NCBI GenBank assembly: GCA_000173575.1
Contig: ABYL01000012.1
Location: forward strand, 29,072 to 93,071
DNA length: 64,000 bases
Direction: 5' to 3'
Source of the DNA: Burkholderia sp. H160
Lineage (GTDB): Bacteria > Pseudomonadota > Gammaproteobacteria > Burkholderiales > Burkholderiaceae
Part shown: positions 19,901-29,413 of the stretch, one piece after another
How the letters are laid out: each line of letters starts with the position of its first letter
Position numbering within the stretch: the first letter of the stretch is position 1
Program-made: the position numbers and the translations under genes
The notes under the pieces: generated by a model
What the model saw: the letters and a program-made list of their open reading frames with translations, nothing else
Databases searched by the model: none
What the model was told of the DNA's origin: nothing

Positions 19901-21709
19901 CTAGTGGCTGAGCACCGTATTCAGCTGTTCCGCGATGGGTCCCAGCGCGAGCGCTGGCAAGTAGGTCAGCGAAGCGACCATGACGACCGTGCCGACCAGC
20001 AGCCCGACGAAGAGGCCAGTGTGCGTCGGCAGCGTGCCCGGACCCGCCGCGCGCCGCAGTTTGCCCGCGAGCGATCCGGCAATCGCCAACACCGGGACGA
20101 TCACGGCGAACCGGCCAAACCACATCGCGATGGCGAGCATCCAGTTGTAGTACGGCGTATTGGCGGACAGACCCGCGAACGCGCTACCGTTATTGTTCGC
20201 CGCTGAAGAAAACGCATAGAGAATTTCGCTGAATCCATGCGGACCGGGGTTTGCAATACCTGCGACTCCAGCAGGCACCAGCACGGAAATCGCCGTGCCG
20301 ACGAGCACAAGCAGCGGCGTCGCCAGAAGCGCCACGGCGACCATCTTCATCTCGAATGCGTCGATTTTCTTGCCGAGATATTCCGGTGCACGCCCAATCA
20401 TCAGCCCAGCAACGAAGACGGCCAGGATCGCATAGACGACCATGCTGAAGAGGCCCGAGCCCGGTCCGCCGAATACGACTTCGCCCGTCTGCATCAGCAC
20501 CATGGGCACGAGTCCGCCAACGGGCGTGAATGAGTCGTGCATCGCATTGACGGCGCCGTCACCTCCGCTGGTCGTCACGGTTGCGTAAAGCGCTGACGTC
20601 ACGACGCCGAAACGTTGCTCCTTGCCTTCCATATTGCCGTCCTGAATGACGGCACTTTGTGTCGCACCGGCTCCCGCCGCGGAAAGGGGCGTGATGCCAT
20701 GCTGTTCCGCACGAATCGTGATCGCAGCGGCGGCGACGAACATTGCGCTCATCGCGGCAAGCAGTGCCCAGCCTTGCCGGCGGTCACCGACGACCACACC
20801 AAACGTGTAGCACAGCGCAGCCGGTATCAGCAGGATCGCAAGCATTTGCAGAAAGTTGCTGAGCGGCGTGGGGTTTTCGTACGGATGCGCGGAATTTGCG
20901 TTGAAGAAGCCGCCGCCATCGCCGCTCAATAGCTTGATCGACTCCTGTGAGGCGACGGGGCCCATGGGCAGCATCTGCTGTTGCGAACTCATGGACTGTT
21001 GTATCACGTTGCCCGCGGCGTCGTGCATCGGCTGCCCCTGAGCATCCAGCTTTGGCTGCTGCCACGTGACGACCTGAAGCGTGTGAACTTCGCGATACGT
21101 GTCGAAGTTCTGGATCACGCCTTGCCCCATGAAGGCCAGCGCAAACGCGGCCGAAAGCGGCAGCAGGACATAGAGTGTGGAGCGCGTCAGATCGACCCAC
21201 AGGTTGCCGACCGTCTGCGCGCCACGCCGCGCGAGCCCCCGCATCAGTGCGAACATCACGGCCATGCCGCTTGCGGCGGAGAGGAAGCTTTGCACGGTAA
21301 TGCCGAGCATCTGGCTCAGGTAGCTCAGCGTTGCTTCACCGGAGTAGCCCTGCCAGCTCGTATTCGTCACGAAGCTCACAGCCGTGTTGAATGCGGAATC
21401 CGGGCTCACGGCCGGCAGCCCTTGGGGATTGAGCGGCAGCCACTGCTGCACGCGTTGCAGCGCATACAGGAAGAGCAGGCCCACGGCGTTCACGAGAAGC
21501 AGCGCAACCGCGTAGGTCTTCCAGCCCATCTCGGCGCGCGGATCGATGCCGGCGGCGCGATAGATCAGCTGCTCGACCGGCCGCCCAAGCCGGGAAAGCA
21601 ACGGTGCCTCGCCGTCGGCGGCGCGCGCCATGTAAAGCCCGAGCGGTTTAACGAGTGCGATCAGGACGACCAGGAACAGACCGATCTGAAAGCTGGCACT
21701 TGCAATCAT
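19901..21709 (-). CDS. orphan KdpA paralogue
   Basis: Third KdpA-family protein in the window, 602 aa, clearly KdpA along its whole length but without its own kdpB or kdpC. Loop 1 is SFVTNTSWQ and loop 4 is NNGSAFAG, both normal. Loop 2 is changed: the canonical G-T-N-G-G-G becomes S-G-D-G-G-G (codons about 20909-20926), and loop 3 reads D-G-A-V-N instead of C-G-A-V-N. GGGAGGGG precedes the ATG. It follows the GNAT and two-helix membrane genes on the same strand, with a possible internal promoter in the 142-nt gap (TGTCAA/TCTGTA read as TTGACA/TACAGA on the minus strand). It could replace KdpA in a hybrid pump, act alone as a channel, or sense potassium. Confidence 0.9.
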   Translation of the reverse strand: MIASASFQIGLFLVVLIALVKPLGLYMARAADGEAPLLSRLGRPVEQLIYRAAGIDPRAEMGWKTYAVALLLVNAVGLLFLYALQRVQQWLPLNPQGLPAVSPDSAFNTAVSFVTNTSWQGYSGEATLSYLSQMLGITVQSFLSAASGMAVMFALMRGLARRGAQTVGNLWVDLTRSTLYVLLPLSAAFALAFMGQGVIQNFDTYREVHTLQVVTWQQPKLDAQGQPMHDAAGNVIQQSMSSQQQMLPMGPVASQESIKLLSGDGGGFFNANSAHPYENPTPLSNFLQMLAILLIPAALCYTFGVVVGDRRQGWALLAAMSAMFVAAAAITIRAEQHGITPLSAAGAGATQSAVIQDGNMEGKEQRFGVVTSALYATVTTSGGDGAVNAMHDSFTPVGGLVPMVLMQTGEVVFGGPGSGLFSMVVYAILAVFVAGLMIGRAPEYLGKKIDAFEMKMVAVALLATPLLVLVGTAISVLVPAGVAGIANPGPHGFSEILYAFSSAANNNGSAFAGLSANTPYYNWMLAIAMWFGRFAVIVPVLAIAGSLAGKLRRAAGPGTLPTHTGLFVGLLVGTVVMVASLTYLPALALGPIAEQLNTVLSH

Positions 21710-21851
21710 GCCCCCTCCCGCAGTCACCGCACATCGAAAAGCGGTGTTCCATCTGTATTTCAGCTCGTGAAATGTCAATTCGATGGAAAGACTGCGATAC
21801 ACCGCGTAAAAATCTCGTCAATGCGGGATCGGGAGAGCGCTGTTTGTTGAG

Positions 21852-22259
21852 TCAGGCGGTTCCTGCAAGTTCTGGATTCAGTTCGATGTGCAGCACAACG
21901 AGCCAGCGTCGAGGACATTTCTCGGCGATCTTCAGCACGTCCTCGTCGTTGGTGCCATGGCGCGGCCCGACATAGCCTCTCTCCACAGCGTTGCACCACG
22001 CACGATGCGCGTCAGTCCGAAGCCAGTAGCTGACAAGCCCGCACGTCACACAGCTGAAGATCAGCGTGTCCATCATCGTCAGGCCGGGATCGACCTGCTG
22101 CGCGACGTACACGAAGGCGCTGGTCAACACCTGATTGGCCGCGACGGTCAGGAGCACGAGCTTGCGCCAGCCGCGCGCACGCATCGCCGTCTTCAGGCGA
22201 GCGCTGTTCTGCGGGTCGTTCGGCCCTCGATTGCCGTCGCGCCGCGGGGGTTCATGCAT
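21852..22259 (-). CDS. two-helix membrane protein of unknown function
   Basis: 135 aa from ATG 22259 (a second in-frame ATG at 22184 is possible). Two hydrophobic segments (LVLLTVAANQVLTSAFVYVA and TLIFSCVTCGLVSYWL) are followed by a soluble C-terminal region of about 50 residues with NDEDVLKIAEKCPRRW. No family recognised. It starts 11 nt after the GNAT stop and precedes the orphan kdpA, so the three are probably co-transcribed from the KdpE-like promoter at 22961-22993. Confidence 0.7.
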   Translation of the reverse strand: MHEPPRRDGNRGPNDPQNSARLKTAMRARGWRKLVLLTVAANQVLTSAFVYVAQQVDPGLTMMDTLIFSCVTCGLVSYWLRTDAHRAWCNAVERGYVGPRHGTNDEDVLKIAEKCPRRWLVVLHIELNPELAGTA

Positions 22260-22270
22260 ACGGATGCACT

Positions 22271-22909
22271 TCAGGCCGCAAAGCGGACGAAGCGAGCGCT
22301 TGGGAGCGCAATCTGATGTGTCCACGCGGCCAGGGTCCGGGCAACCACGGGCGCCTTGCTGAGAATCGCGCTCTCGTAGACCTTTCCGGCGAAACGCACC
22401 GCGTCGACAACGCGAAATCCCTGTCCGCGATAGAAGGCGACGAGATGCGCAGCCGGGTACGGTGTATCGAGGGCGAGTTCCGAGTAGCCGCGCGTCGCGG
22501 CCCAGTGTTCGGCGAATGCCAGAAGAGATTTGCCGATGCCGCGGTTGTGCCACGACGGATCGACGGCCAGTTGCCGGATCGTCGCGACGTCGTGCCGATG
22601 GTAGTGTTCGCAGGCCGATGCGCCGTCGGTTGCATACAACGTCATCGTGCCGATTATCTTCTCGCCGCTGACCACCACAAAGCAGTCCCCCGCCTGCGCG
22701 CGCCTCGTCGTGACCGCCACATCCTGATCCACACAGGTGCAATTCAGCCCCATCATGCCGAGACGCGCGAACGCAAGATGCAGCATGGTGGTGAGCTGCA
22801 CGTACGAGTCGCGTGACGGATCGAAGCGCCTCAGTACCACATTGCGAATACCGCGTTTGATGTGAGCGAGGGGTAGGTGTCTATCGCTTGTTGTACGTGG
22901 CCTCGACAT
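22271..22909 (-). CDS. GNAT-family N-acetyltransferase
   Basis: 212 aa acetyltransferase with the acetyl-CoA loop visible in IRQLAVDPSWHNRGIGKSLL and a following YSELALDT strand. Substrate unknown. The gene is first in a minus-strand unit with the two-helix protein and orphan KdpA, and its promoter region carries a KdpE-like box. A truncated copy of the same gene lies at 10493-10607, on the far side of kdp cluster 1. Confidence 0.85.
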   Translation of the reverse strand: MSRPRTTSDRHLPLAHIKRGIRNVVLRRFDPSRDSYVQLTTMLHLAFARLGMMGLNCTCVDQDVAVTTRRAQAGDCFVVVSGEKIIGTMTLYATDGASACEHYHRHDVATIRQLAVDPSWHNRGIGKSLLAFAEHWAATRGYSELALDTPYPAAHLVAFYRGQGFRVVDAVRFAGKVYESAILSKAPVVARTLAAWTHQIALPSARFVRFAA

Positions 22910-22960
22910 GACATCTCTCCAGACTTGGTGATTTGTGACTTATCCGCAGTCTAGGGTTGG

Positions 22961-22993
22961 CCTATACGTGCCACAAGAAAAAATGTCGTAAAG
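22961..22993 (-). promoter_or_regulatory. KdpE-like box and promoter of GNAT-orphan kdpA unit
   Basis: On the minus strand TTTACGACATTTTTTTCTT begins at 22993, and TATAGG (-10-like) begins 27 nt later at 22966. Box and spacing match those before both kdp operons. The predicted start site is some 45 nt upstream of the GNAT ATG. Confidence 0.5.
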
Positions 22994-23045
22994 AGTGTGG
23001 TGAGGCGCCACGTCGATACTTTCTATACGTTTGCAGTCCCCCGGA

Positions 23046-23078
23046 TTTACACCATTTTTATTCTCGCCGTTCTATACC
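23046..23078 (+). promoter_or_regulatory. KdpE-like box and promoter of kdp cluster 2
   Basis: TTTACACCATTTTTATTC begins at 23046, with a -10-like TATACC exactly 27 nt downstream at 23073. The arrangement equals that of the other two boxes, and this one is back-to-back with the GNAT promoter 53 bp away. Cluster 2 has no kdpDE of its own, so KdpE from cluster 1 is the likely activator. Confidence 0.6.
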
Positions 23079-23168
23079 TGTAGCGAACCCGCTGGGACAG
23101 GCGGGCACACTGTGCGTGACACGGTGAGGATCGGTGTTGCAATGAAAATTCTGACAAGGAGTCATGCC

Positions 23169-23264
23169 ATGAACCTGCTGGTCTGGCTGCCGCTCATGTT
23201 CGGGCTCGGGCTCGTAGGCCTCGTGCTGTGCCTGCTGTTTGTCGACGCGTGCGAGCGCATCTGA
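23169..23264 (+). CDS. micro-ORF upstream of kdpF2, one-helix membrane protein
   Basis: 31 aa: MNLLVWLPLMFGLGLVGLVL followed by CLLFVDACERI. AAGGAG sits 7 nt before ATG 23169, a strong start. It occupies the same place relative to kdpF as the micro-ORF at 19576-19683 and shares the plan hydrophobic helix, Cys, then C-E-basic end. Function unknown; likely a conserved Kdp-associated peptide. Confidence 0.82.
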   Translation: MNLLVWLPLMFGLGLVGLVLCLLFVDACERI

Positions 23265-23274
23265 GGAGATCGTC

Positions 23275-23355
23275 ATGGCCTGGCTTGCTGCTGCGATATC
23301 CGCATTGACGTTCGTGTATCTGTTCGTTGCGCTGATCCGGCCCGAGTGGTTCTGA
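23275..23355 (+). CDS. kdpF: KdpF, small stabilising subunit (cluster 2)
   Basis: 26-residue membrane peptide MAWLAAAISALTFVYLFVAL then IRPEWF, matching the KdpF pattern V-Y-L-x-x-A-L-I-R-P-E. GAGGAG lies 7-12 nt upstream of the ATG. It is followed by kdpA 51 nt downstream. Confidence 0.92.
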   Translation: MAWLAAAISALTFVYLFVALIRPEWF

Positions 23356-23406
23356 CCGGCAGACAGAACGCGCACGCCTTTTATACCTCTTCCGTGGGGG
23401 TGGCCC

Positions 23407-25212
23407 ATGTGGACCCTGCCGCTGCTTATTCTCGTCATTGCGATTGCCGTATCGATACCGCTTAGCCGTTACATGTCGTGGATCATGGACGGCCACTACC
23501 GGGCGCCGCGCTTTTTGCGCTGGTTCGAAGCGAAGCTCGACAGCGGCGCGCAGGACTGGAAGCAGTACACGATTGCGCTACTGATTTTCAACGTTGCGCT
23601 CTTCGTGTTCGGCTTCGTGGTGCTGTCGCTGCAACCGCTGATGCCGCTCAATCCGCTTGGGCGCGGCATGCTTGCACCGTCGACGATCTTCAACACGGTC
23701 ATCTCGTTCATGACCAACACGAATCTGCAGCACTATTCGGGCGATCAGCATTTCTCGAACTTCAGCCAGATCTTCTTCATCCTGCCGAACATGTTCCTGT
23801 CGGCTGCCGTGGGACTTTGCGCACTGGCGGCGATCATCCGTGCACTGCGCGGAGAACATCTGTTGGGTAATTTCTTCGTCGACATGTGGCGCGTGGTGGT
23901 CTACATGTTCGTACCGATTGCGCTCGTCGTGGGGACGATCTTCATTCATGAAGGCATGCCGATGACGTTCGCCAGTGCCGAGCAGGTGACAACGCTTGAG
24001 CCCGCTGCAATGGGCACGGCGGACAATGGCCAGGCGAAGCAGCAGACGCTGATCGTCGGTCCCGTGGCGGCCGTGATTCCGATTAAGATGCTCGGCACAA
24101 ACGGCGGCGGTTTCTACGGCATGAATAGTGCCCATCCCTATGAAAACCCGTCTGCGCTGGCGAACGTCGTGACGACGCTCGCGATGATGATCTTCCCGTT
24201 CTCGCTGGTGCTGATGTACGGACGGATGCTTGCGCGTCTGCGGCACGCGGTCGTGATCTACTGCGTGATGCTGTCGATGATGATCGGCCTGATTGGCTGG
24301 GCGATCTACTGGGACACGCTAAAGCCCAATCCCGCCTTCACGGCGCATCCGGTTGCGCGAACCTACACGCTGGCAGGCACGAACCGGACGCTGACGATAC
24401 CGCCCGTCGCGGGGCTGCCCGTCGAGCAGCATCTCGGCAACCTCGAAGGCAAGGAACTGCGCTTCGGCACCTCGGCGGGGGCGACGTTCGCGGCGATCAC
24501 GACGGATGTGACCTGCGGCGCGGTCAACGCCGAGCATGACAGCCTGAATCCGCTCGCCGGGCTGTCGCCGCTAATCGGTATGTGGCTGAACTGCGTGTTC
24601 GGCGGCAAAGGCGTCGGCATGATCAATCTGCTGCTGTTCCTGATCGTCGGCGTGTTCCTGGCCGGCCAGATGGTGGGGCGCACGCCCGAGTATCTCGGGC
24701 GCAAGGTCGGCGCGCGCGAAATGAAGCTGGCGATGATCGCGCTGCTCGTGCACCCGATTCTGATTCTCGGTCCGACAGGACTTTTCTCGGCGACCGACTG
24801 GGGTACGAAGGCCGAAGCGAATCCGGGTGCGCATGGCTTCACCGAAATCACCTATCAGTTCGCGTCCGCGTCCGCGAACAACGGCTCTGCGTTTGATGGC
24901 CTGGCGACCAACTTCGGGTTCAATGCCAGTCCGAACCCTGCGGCGCCCACCGCCGTGCAGTGGGATACGGCAACGGGCCTCGTCATGCTGTTTTCGCGCT
25001 ACCTGCCGATCGTCGCGCCGATCGCGATGGCCGCCTTTCTTGGTCGCAAGAAGGTCGCACCGGCCACGCTTGGCACTATGCGCGACAACACCGTGACATT
25101 CGGCTTCCTGCTGCTCGGCACGATTGTCATCGTGGGGGCGTTGCTGTTCCTGCCAGCCGCAGCGCTCGGACCGCTTGCCAATCATCTCGGACCGATCCCG
25201 TTCGGCGGATAG
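23407..25212 (+). CDS. kdpA: KdpA, potassium channel-like subunit (cluster 2)
   Basis: 601 aa KdpA with four canonical filter loops: [35 protein letters not shown] and NNGSAFDG. It differs more from the cluster 1 protein than the orphan copy does (for example GGGFYGMNS against GGGFFNANS, and a longer loop [19 protein letters not shown] before the last helices). That suggests separate acquisition rather than recent tandem duplication. It partners with the KdpB and KdpC encoded downstream. Confidence 0.95.
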   Translation: MWTLPLLILVIAIAVSIPLSRYMSWIMDGHYRAPRFLRWFEAKLDSGAQDWKQYTIALLIFNVALFVFGFVVLSLQPLMPLNPLGRGMLAPSTIFNTVISFMTNTNLQHYSGDQHFSNFSQIFFILPNMFLSAAVGLCALAAIIRALRGEHLLGNFFVDMWRVVVYMFVPIALVVGTIFIHEGMPMTFASAEQVTTLEPAAMGTADNGQAKQQTLIVGPVAAVIPIKMLGTNGGGFYGMNSAHPYENPSALANVVTTLAMMIFPFSLVLMYGRMLARLRHAVVIYCVMLSMMIGLIGWAIYWDTLKPNPAFTAHPVARTYTLAGTNRTLTIPPVAGLPVEQHLGNLEGKELRFGTSAGATFAAITTDVTCGAVNAEHDSLNPLAGLSPLIGMWLNCVFGGKGVGMINLLLFLIVGVFLAGQMVGRTPEYLGRKVGAREMKLAMIALLVHPILILGPTGLFSATDWGTKAEANPGAHGFTEITYQFASASANNGSAFDGLATNFGFNASPNPAAPTAVQWDTATGLVMLFSRYLPIVAPIAMAAFLGRKKVAPATLGTMRDNTVTFGFLLLGTIVIVGALLFLPAAALGPLANHLGPIPFGG

Positions 25213-25253
25213 ATATCGCACGCACATCACGACAGCATAGAGGAACGTTCATC

Positions 25254-27419
25254 ATGAACTCGACTCAGGTTGCGCCCCAGGCCGTGCCGCCCATTGCGAG
25301 CGGCCCAAGGCCGCCTCGCAAGCCGACGGACCATCTGTTCAACCGCGAACTGCTGGCCATGGCGTTCAAACAGTCGCTGATCGCATTGAGGCCGGACATC
25401 CAGTGGAAAAACCCGGTGATGTTCGTCGTCGAGATCGGCGCGGTGCTGACTTTCGTTTTCATTCTCGAGATTGCGTTCGGTATCGCGCACAGTGTGGCAC
25501 CGCTGACTTATTTCATTGCGCTCTTTGCATGGTTGTTGCTCACCGTCGTGTTCGCGAACTTCGCGACCGCGATTGCGGAGGAGCGCGGCAAGGCACAAGC
25601 CGATGCATTGCGGCGGGCACGGCACGATACGGTGGCCAATCGTCTGCGCGCTGACGGCACTTTCGAAACCGTGTCCTCGATCAAGCTGCAGCGCGGCGAT
25701 ATCGTCGTCGTACGTGCCGGCGAGGTGATACCGGGCGATGGCGAGGTCATCGAAGGCACGGCCTCCGTCGACGAATCTGCCATTACCGGAGAATCGGCAC
25801 CGGTGATCCGCGACGCGGGCGGCGATCGCTCAGGCGTGACGGGCGGCACGAGCGTGCTGTCCGATGAGATCACGGTGCGCGTGTCGGCCGATCCCGGCGA
25901 GACCTTCCTCGACCGCATGATCGCGCTGGTCGAAGGCGCGGTGCGGCAACGCACTCCGAACGAAATCGCGTTGGCACTCGTGTTGTCGGCCTTCACGCTG
26001 ATCTTTCTGATTGTCGTCGTACCGCTGTGGCCGATGGCGCTCAATGCCGAGCAGTACATGACGAGCTACCTGGGTCTGTCGGAACCGCTGAATAGCCTGG
26101 GAACGGATGTCCCCACGCTCGTCGCGCTGCTCGTCTGTCTGATTCCGACGACGATCGGTGCGCTGCTCGCGGCGATCGGCATTGCAGGCATGGACCGCGC
26201 ATTGCGCGCGAATATCATCGCGAAGAGCGGCAAGGCGGTAGAAGTCGCCGGTGATATCGACACGGTCGTCCTCGACAAGACGGGCACGATCACGATCGGC
26301 AATCGCCACGCGACGGCCTTCCTGCCCGTCGGAACCGCCGACGAAGGTGAGCTGAAGCGGCTCGCGGCGCTTGCATCGTACGGAGATCAAACGCCTGAAG
26401 GCAGGAGCATCGTCTCCATCTCGTCGCCGCTGGCGCCATACGCAAAGGTTCACGGGACTGACAACACGGGCAACGAACCGAAGGTGATTCCGTTCAGCGC
26501 GCAGAGCCGCATGAGCGGCATCGATATGCCTGACGGGCGGATGTTGCGTAAGGGTGCGCCCGACGCGATCGTCGCCTGGGTGCGCGAGCGAGGGGGCGAA
26601 GTGCCCTATGGCCTCGATGCGATTCTGCGGCAGGCCGGTGAGCAAGGGGCGACGCCGATAGTCGTTGCGAACGGCAATGAGATTGCGGGCGTCGTGCTGC
26701 TCGAAGATGTCCTCAAGCCCGGGATTCGCGAGCGAATCCAGCACCTGCGCAAGATGGGGTTGCATACGGTGATGGTGACTGGCGATAACGAATTGACGGC
26801 CGCGACGATTGCGCGGCTGGCGGGCGTCGACGAATTCATCGCCCAGGCCACACCGGAAGCCAAGCTCATCTATTTGCGCAAGGAACAGGGCGAAGGCAAG
26901 CTCGTCGCGATGATGGGCGACGGCACCAACGATGCGCCGGCGCTCGCGCAGGCCGATGTCGGCCTCGCGATGAACTCGGGCACGCAGGCGGCCAAAGAGG
27001 CCGGCAACATGGTCGATCTCGACAGCGATCCGACCAAGCTGATCGAAGTGATCGAGATCGGCAAGCAGTTGCTGATGACGCGCGGCGCGCTGACCACGTT
27101 TTCGATTGCCAATGACGTGGCGAAATACTTCGCGATCGTCCCGGCGCTCTTTGCCGGTACGCTGCCGTGGCTTGCTGCGATGGATGTGATGCATCTGCAT
27201 TCGCCGACGTCGGCGATCCTGTCGGCTGTGATCTTCAATGCACTCATCATCCCGCTGCTGATTCCTGTCGCGCTGAAGGGCGTGAAGTACAGGGCGCTCG
27301 GAGCAGACGCACTGTTGCGCCGCAATCTACTGATCTGGGGGCTGGGCGGCGTGATCGTGCCATTCGTGGGGATCAAGCTGATCGATATCGTGATGGTCGG
27401 ATTGCGGCTCGTCGCATGA
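25254..27419 (+). CDS. kdpB: KdpB, potassium-transporting P-type ATPase (cluster 2)
   Basis: 721 aa P-type ATPase subunit from ATG 25254 (AGAGGAA upstream). TGES is in [10 protein letters not shown], the phosphorylated residue is Asp341 in DKTGT, and the hinge is [20 protein letters not shown]. Relative to cluster 1 KdpB it carries a slightly longer segment before the fourth helix (around [17 protein letters not shown]). The open frame upstream of 25254 lies inside kdpA and is not part of the protein. Confidence 0.95.
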   Translation: MNSTQVAPQAVPPIASGPRPPRKPTDHLFNRELLAMAFKQSLIALRPDIQWKNPVMFVVEIGAVLTFVFILEIAFGIAHSVAPLTYFIALFAWLLLTVVFANFATAIAEERGKAQADALRRARHDTVANRLRADGTFETVSSIKLQRGDIVVVRAGEVIPGDGEVIEGTASVDESAITGESAPVIRDAGGDRSGVTGGTSVLSDEITVRVSADPGETFLDRMIALVEGAVRQRTPNEIALALVLSAFTLIFLIVVVPLWPMALNAEQYMTSYLGLSEPLNSLGTDVPTLVALLVCLIPTTIGALLAAIGIAGMDRALRANIIAKSGKAVEVAGDIDTVVLDKTGTITIGNRHATAFLPVGTADEGELKRLAALASYGDQTPEGRSIVSISSPLAPYAKVHGTDNTGNEPKVIPFSAQSRMSGIDMPDGRMLRKGAPDAIVAWVRERGGEVPYGLDAILRQAGEQGATPIVVANGNEIAGVVLLEDVLKPGIRERIQHLRKMGLHTVMVTGDNELTAATIARLAGVDEFIAQATPEAKLIYLRKEQGEGKLVAMMGDGTNDAPALAQADVGLAMNSGTQAAKEAGNMVDLDSDPTKLIEVIEIGKQLLMTRGALTTFSIANDVAKYFAIVPALFAGTLPWLAAMDVMHLHSPTSAILSAVIFNALIIPLLIPVALKGVKYRALGADALLRRNLLIWGLGGVIVPFVGIKLIDIVMVGLRLVA

Positions 27420-27452
27420 CGCGCGCCGCGATCGGGTTGGAAGGGGAAGACC

Positions 27453-28469
27453 ATGCTGCGCTATGTTTCGAAGAGTATCTGGCTACTTGGATTCGCGCTT
27501 GTGCTGGTGTGCGGTATCTATCCCGGCATCCTGTGGGTCATCGGCCAAACGGCGTTCCGGTTTCAGGCGAACGGCAGCATCGTGAATGGACCCGACGGCA
27601 AGCCGGTCGGCTCGCTACTGATCGCCCAGCCTTTTACGAAGGATGAATATTTCCAGTCGCGGCCATCGGCAGTCTCATACGATGCCTCGGCCTCGGGTTC
27701 ATCGACGTTGGGTGCGGCGAACTACGCGCTGCGCGACCGTGTTGCACGCATGCTGGGGCCGATTGCCCGCTATGCGCAAGGGCCCAAGGCTGGGCAACTT
27801 GTCGCGCCCGACGTCGAAGCCTGGTTCCAGGCCGATCAGGCCGGTGGCAACCCGCATATCGTCGCGCAGTGGGCTGACGCGCACAACAGTCTCGCGCAGG
27901 CATGGGTCAACGCGGATCCGTCGCACGCGAAGTATGTAGACGACTGGGCGAAGCAACACGCGCAGGTGGTGAAGCAGTGGATCGCAGCGAATCCCGCCAC
28001 GCCGCAACCGAAGGCGCCGGATCTCGCCGTGCCGTTCTTCGAGTCGTTCTCGGGCGAGCATCCCGGGATGTTCCCTTCGCCCGTGACCCGCACAGGCAGC
28101 GATGGCAAGAGCGTGACAGCGATCGAACCGGTCAAGGACGGCACAAACATTCAGTCGATGTTCTTCGATACGTGGCGGCAGGATCATCCGGATGTCGTTC
28201 TGCAGGACATACCGGGCGATTTCGTCACCACGTCCGGCTCGGGACTTGATCCGCACATCACGCTCGCCAATGCGCTGTATCAGCTCGATCGCGTGGCGGC
28301 AGCGTGGGCGAAGGACACGAAGCGCGATCCCGCCACGGTGCGTGCGGAAATCAGCGCGATGTTGCGCGATACCGCGCACGCGCCGCTGCAAGGGCTGGTC
28401 GGCGAACCGCTCGTCAACGTGCTCGAAGTCAATATCGACCTTCGCCGGCGCTATGGACCACCCGCTTGA
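27453..28469 (+). CDS. kdpC: KdpC with large central insertion (cluster 2)
   Basis: 338 aa, against about 190 for ordinary KdpC. Residues 1-105 (N-terminal helix, then VGSLLIAQPFTKDEYFQSRP and AANYALRDRV) and residues 250-338 (FVTTSGSGLDPHITLANALYQ to VNVLEVNIDLRRR) align with normal KdpC. About 137 extra residues sit between them, rich in Trp, Gln, Asp and Pro and with no recognised fold. The reading frame is intact and codon use looks normal, so this is a real extended protein. The insert would lie on the periplasmic side, near the entrance to KdpA. Confidence 0.92.
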   Translation: MLRYVSKSIWLLGFALVLVCGIYPGILWVIGQTAFRFQANGSIVNGPDGKPVGSLLIAQPFTKDEYFQSRPSAVSYDASASGSSTLGAANYALRDRVARMLGPIARYAQGPKAGQLVAPDVEAWFQADQAGGNPHIVAQWADAHNSLAQAWVNADPSHAKYVDDWAKQHAQVVKQWIAANPATPQPKAPDLAVPFFESFSGEHPGMFPSPVTRTGSDGKSVTAIEPVKDGTNIQSMFFDTWRQDHPDVVLQDIPGDFVTTSGSGLDPHITLANALYQLDRVAAAWAKDTKRDPATVRAEISAMLRDTAHAPLQGLVGEPLVNVLEVNIDLRRRYGPPA

Positions 28470-28516
28470 CCGTGTCCTGAACGCCGGTTGTGAGCAACAA
28501 CAATGCGGGGTATGAA

Positions 28517-29395
28517 ATGAAGCACAATCTGACAGACCTGAGCCTCATCTTCGGTGCGCGCAAAGCCGCATCTGGACCTGAGCACGCCTCGACGCGAGCA
28601 GCGGGACGTGATGTCATCATGCGTATCACACTCGATGCGCAACATGCGACGCCGTTGCGTCGCGCGCTGATTCGGGACTGCGCCGGCCAACCGTGGACGA
28701 TCCGCATGACGCCGCTTCACGGAACGGACCGCGTGCGGCTGGTACTTTACTTGCCCCGGACGGCATTGACGCGGGCGTTGCACAGCGTGACCCATCTGGC
28801 GCCGAAGGCCGAAATTGCACAGTTGCTGGAGGTGCCGGAGGCGCCGACCGATGCGTGGCGCAAGCTGATGCATCCGGGGACGGCGCATGCTCTTGCGCCC
28901 GTCGGTCCACGCGGGCTACGCGAGGAGGTCTCGCGCGACAAGGATACGCTCGCCCGTCTACTCATCGAGGATCATGTTCTGCTCGGTGTTGACGTGGCCG
29001 ACCGCGAATCGCTCTTTGCGAAGCTTGGCGAATTTCTCGAGCACCGCTATGGCGTGGAAGCGGCTTCCGTGGTGGCAGGTCTTGCTGCGCGCGAAGCATT
29101 AGGGTCGACTGCGCTTGGCCAGGGGGTGGCCGTGCCTCATGGTCAAATCAAAGGACTGCAGGAAGCCCTGGTGCTGTACGCGCGCCCGGAGATGCCGATT
29201 CCTTTCGATGCACCGGATGGCAAGCCCGTGACCGACATGGTCGTGCTGTTCGTTCCAGAGTGGGCAAACATGACACACCTGCATTTGCTGGCCGAGGTGG
29301 CGGAGCGCTTTTGCGACCACCGTTTTCGCGAGCAGCTCCATGCCTGCGGACGCCCGGACGCTGTATGCAGGCTCTTCGCCGATTTCGCGGCTTGA
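28517..29395 (+). CDS. PtsN-like EIIA-Ntr protein with extra N-terminal domain
   Basis: 292 aa from ATG 28517 (GGGG 6-7 nt upstream). Residues about 155-290 form a PTS EIIA type-2 (Ntr) domain: LIEDHVLLGVDVADRESLF, EALGSTALGQGVAVPHG with phospho-acceptor His208, and FVPEWANMTHLHLLAEVAERF. Residues about 35-120 form a separate alpha/beta domain I cannot name with confidence (possibly ACT-like). The gene starts 47 nt after kdpC of cluster 2, which lacks kdpDE. In E. coli dephospho-EIIA-Ntr stimulates KdpD and restrains TrkA, so a role in potassium control is a reasonable inference. Confidence 0.82.
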   Translation: MKHNLTDLSLIFGARKAASGPEHASTRAAGRDVIMRITLDAQHATPLRRALIRDCAGQPWTIRMTPLHGTDRVRLVLYLPRTALTRALHSVTHLAPKAEIAQLLEVPEAPTDAWRKLMHPGTAHALAPVGPRGLREEVSRDKDTLARLLIEDHVLLGVDVADRESLFAKLGEFLEHRYGVEAASVVAGLAAREALGSTALGQGVAVPHGQIKGLQEALVLYARPEMPIPFDAPDGKPVTDMVVLFVPEWANMTHLHLLAEVAERFCDHRFREQLHACGRPDAVCRLFADFAA

Positions 29396-29413
29396 GATAC
29401 CGGGGAGCATGAC

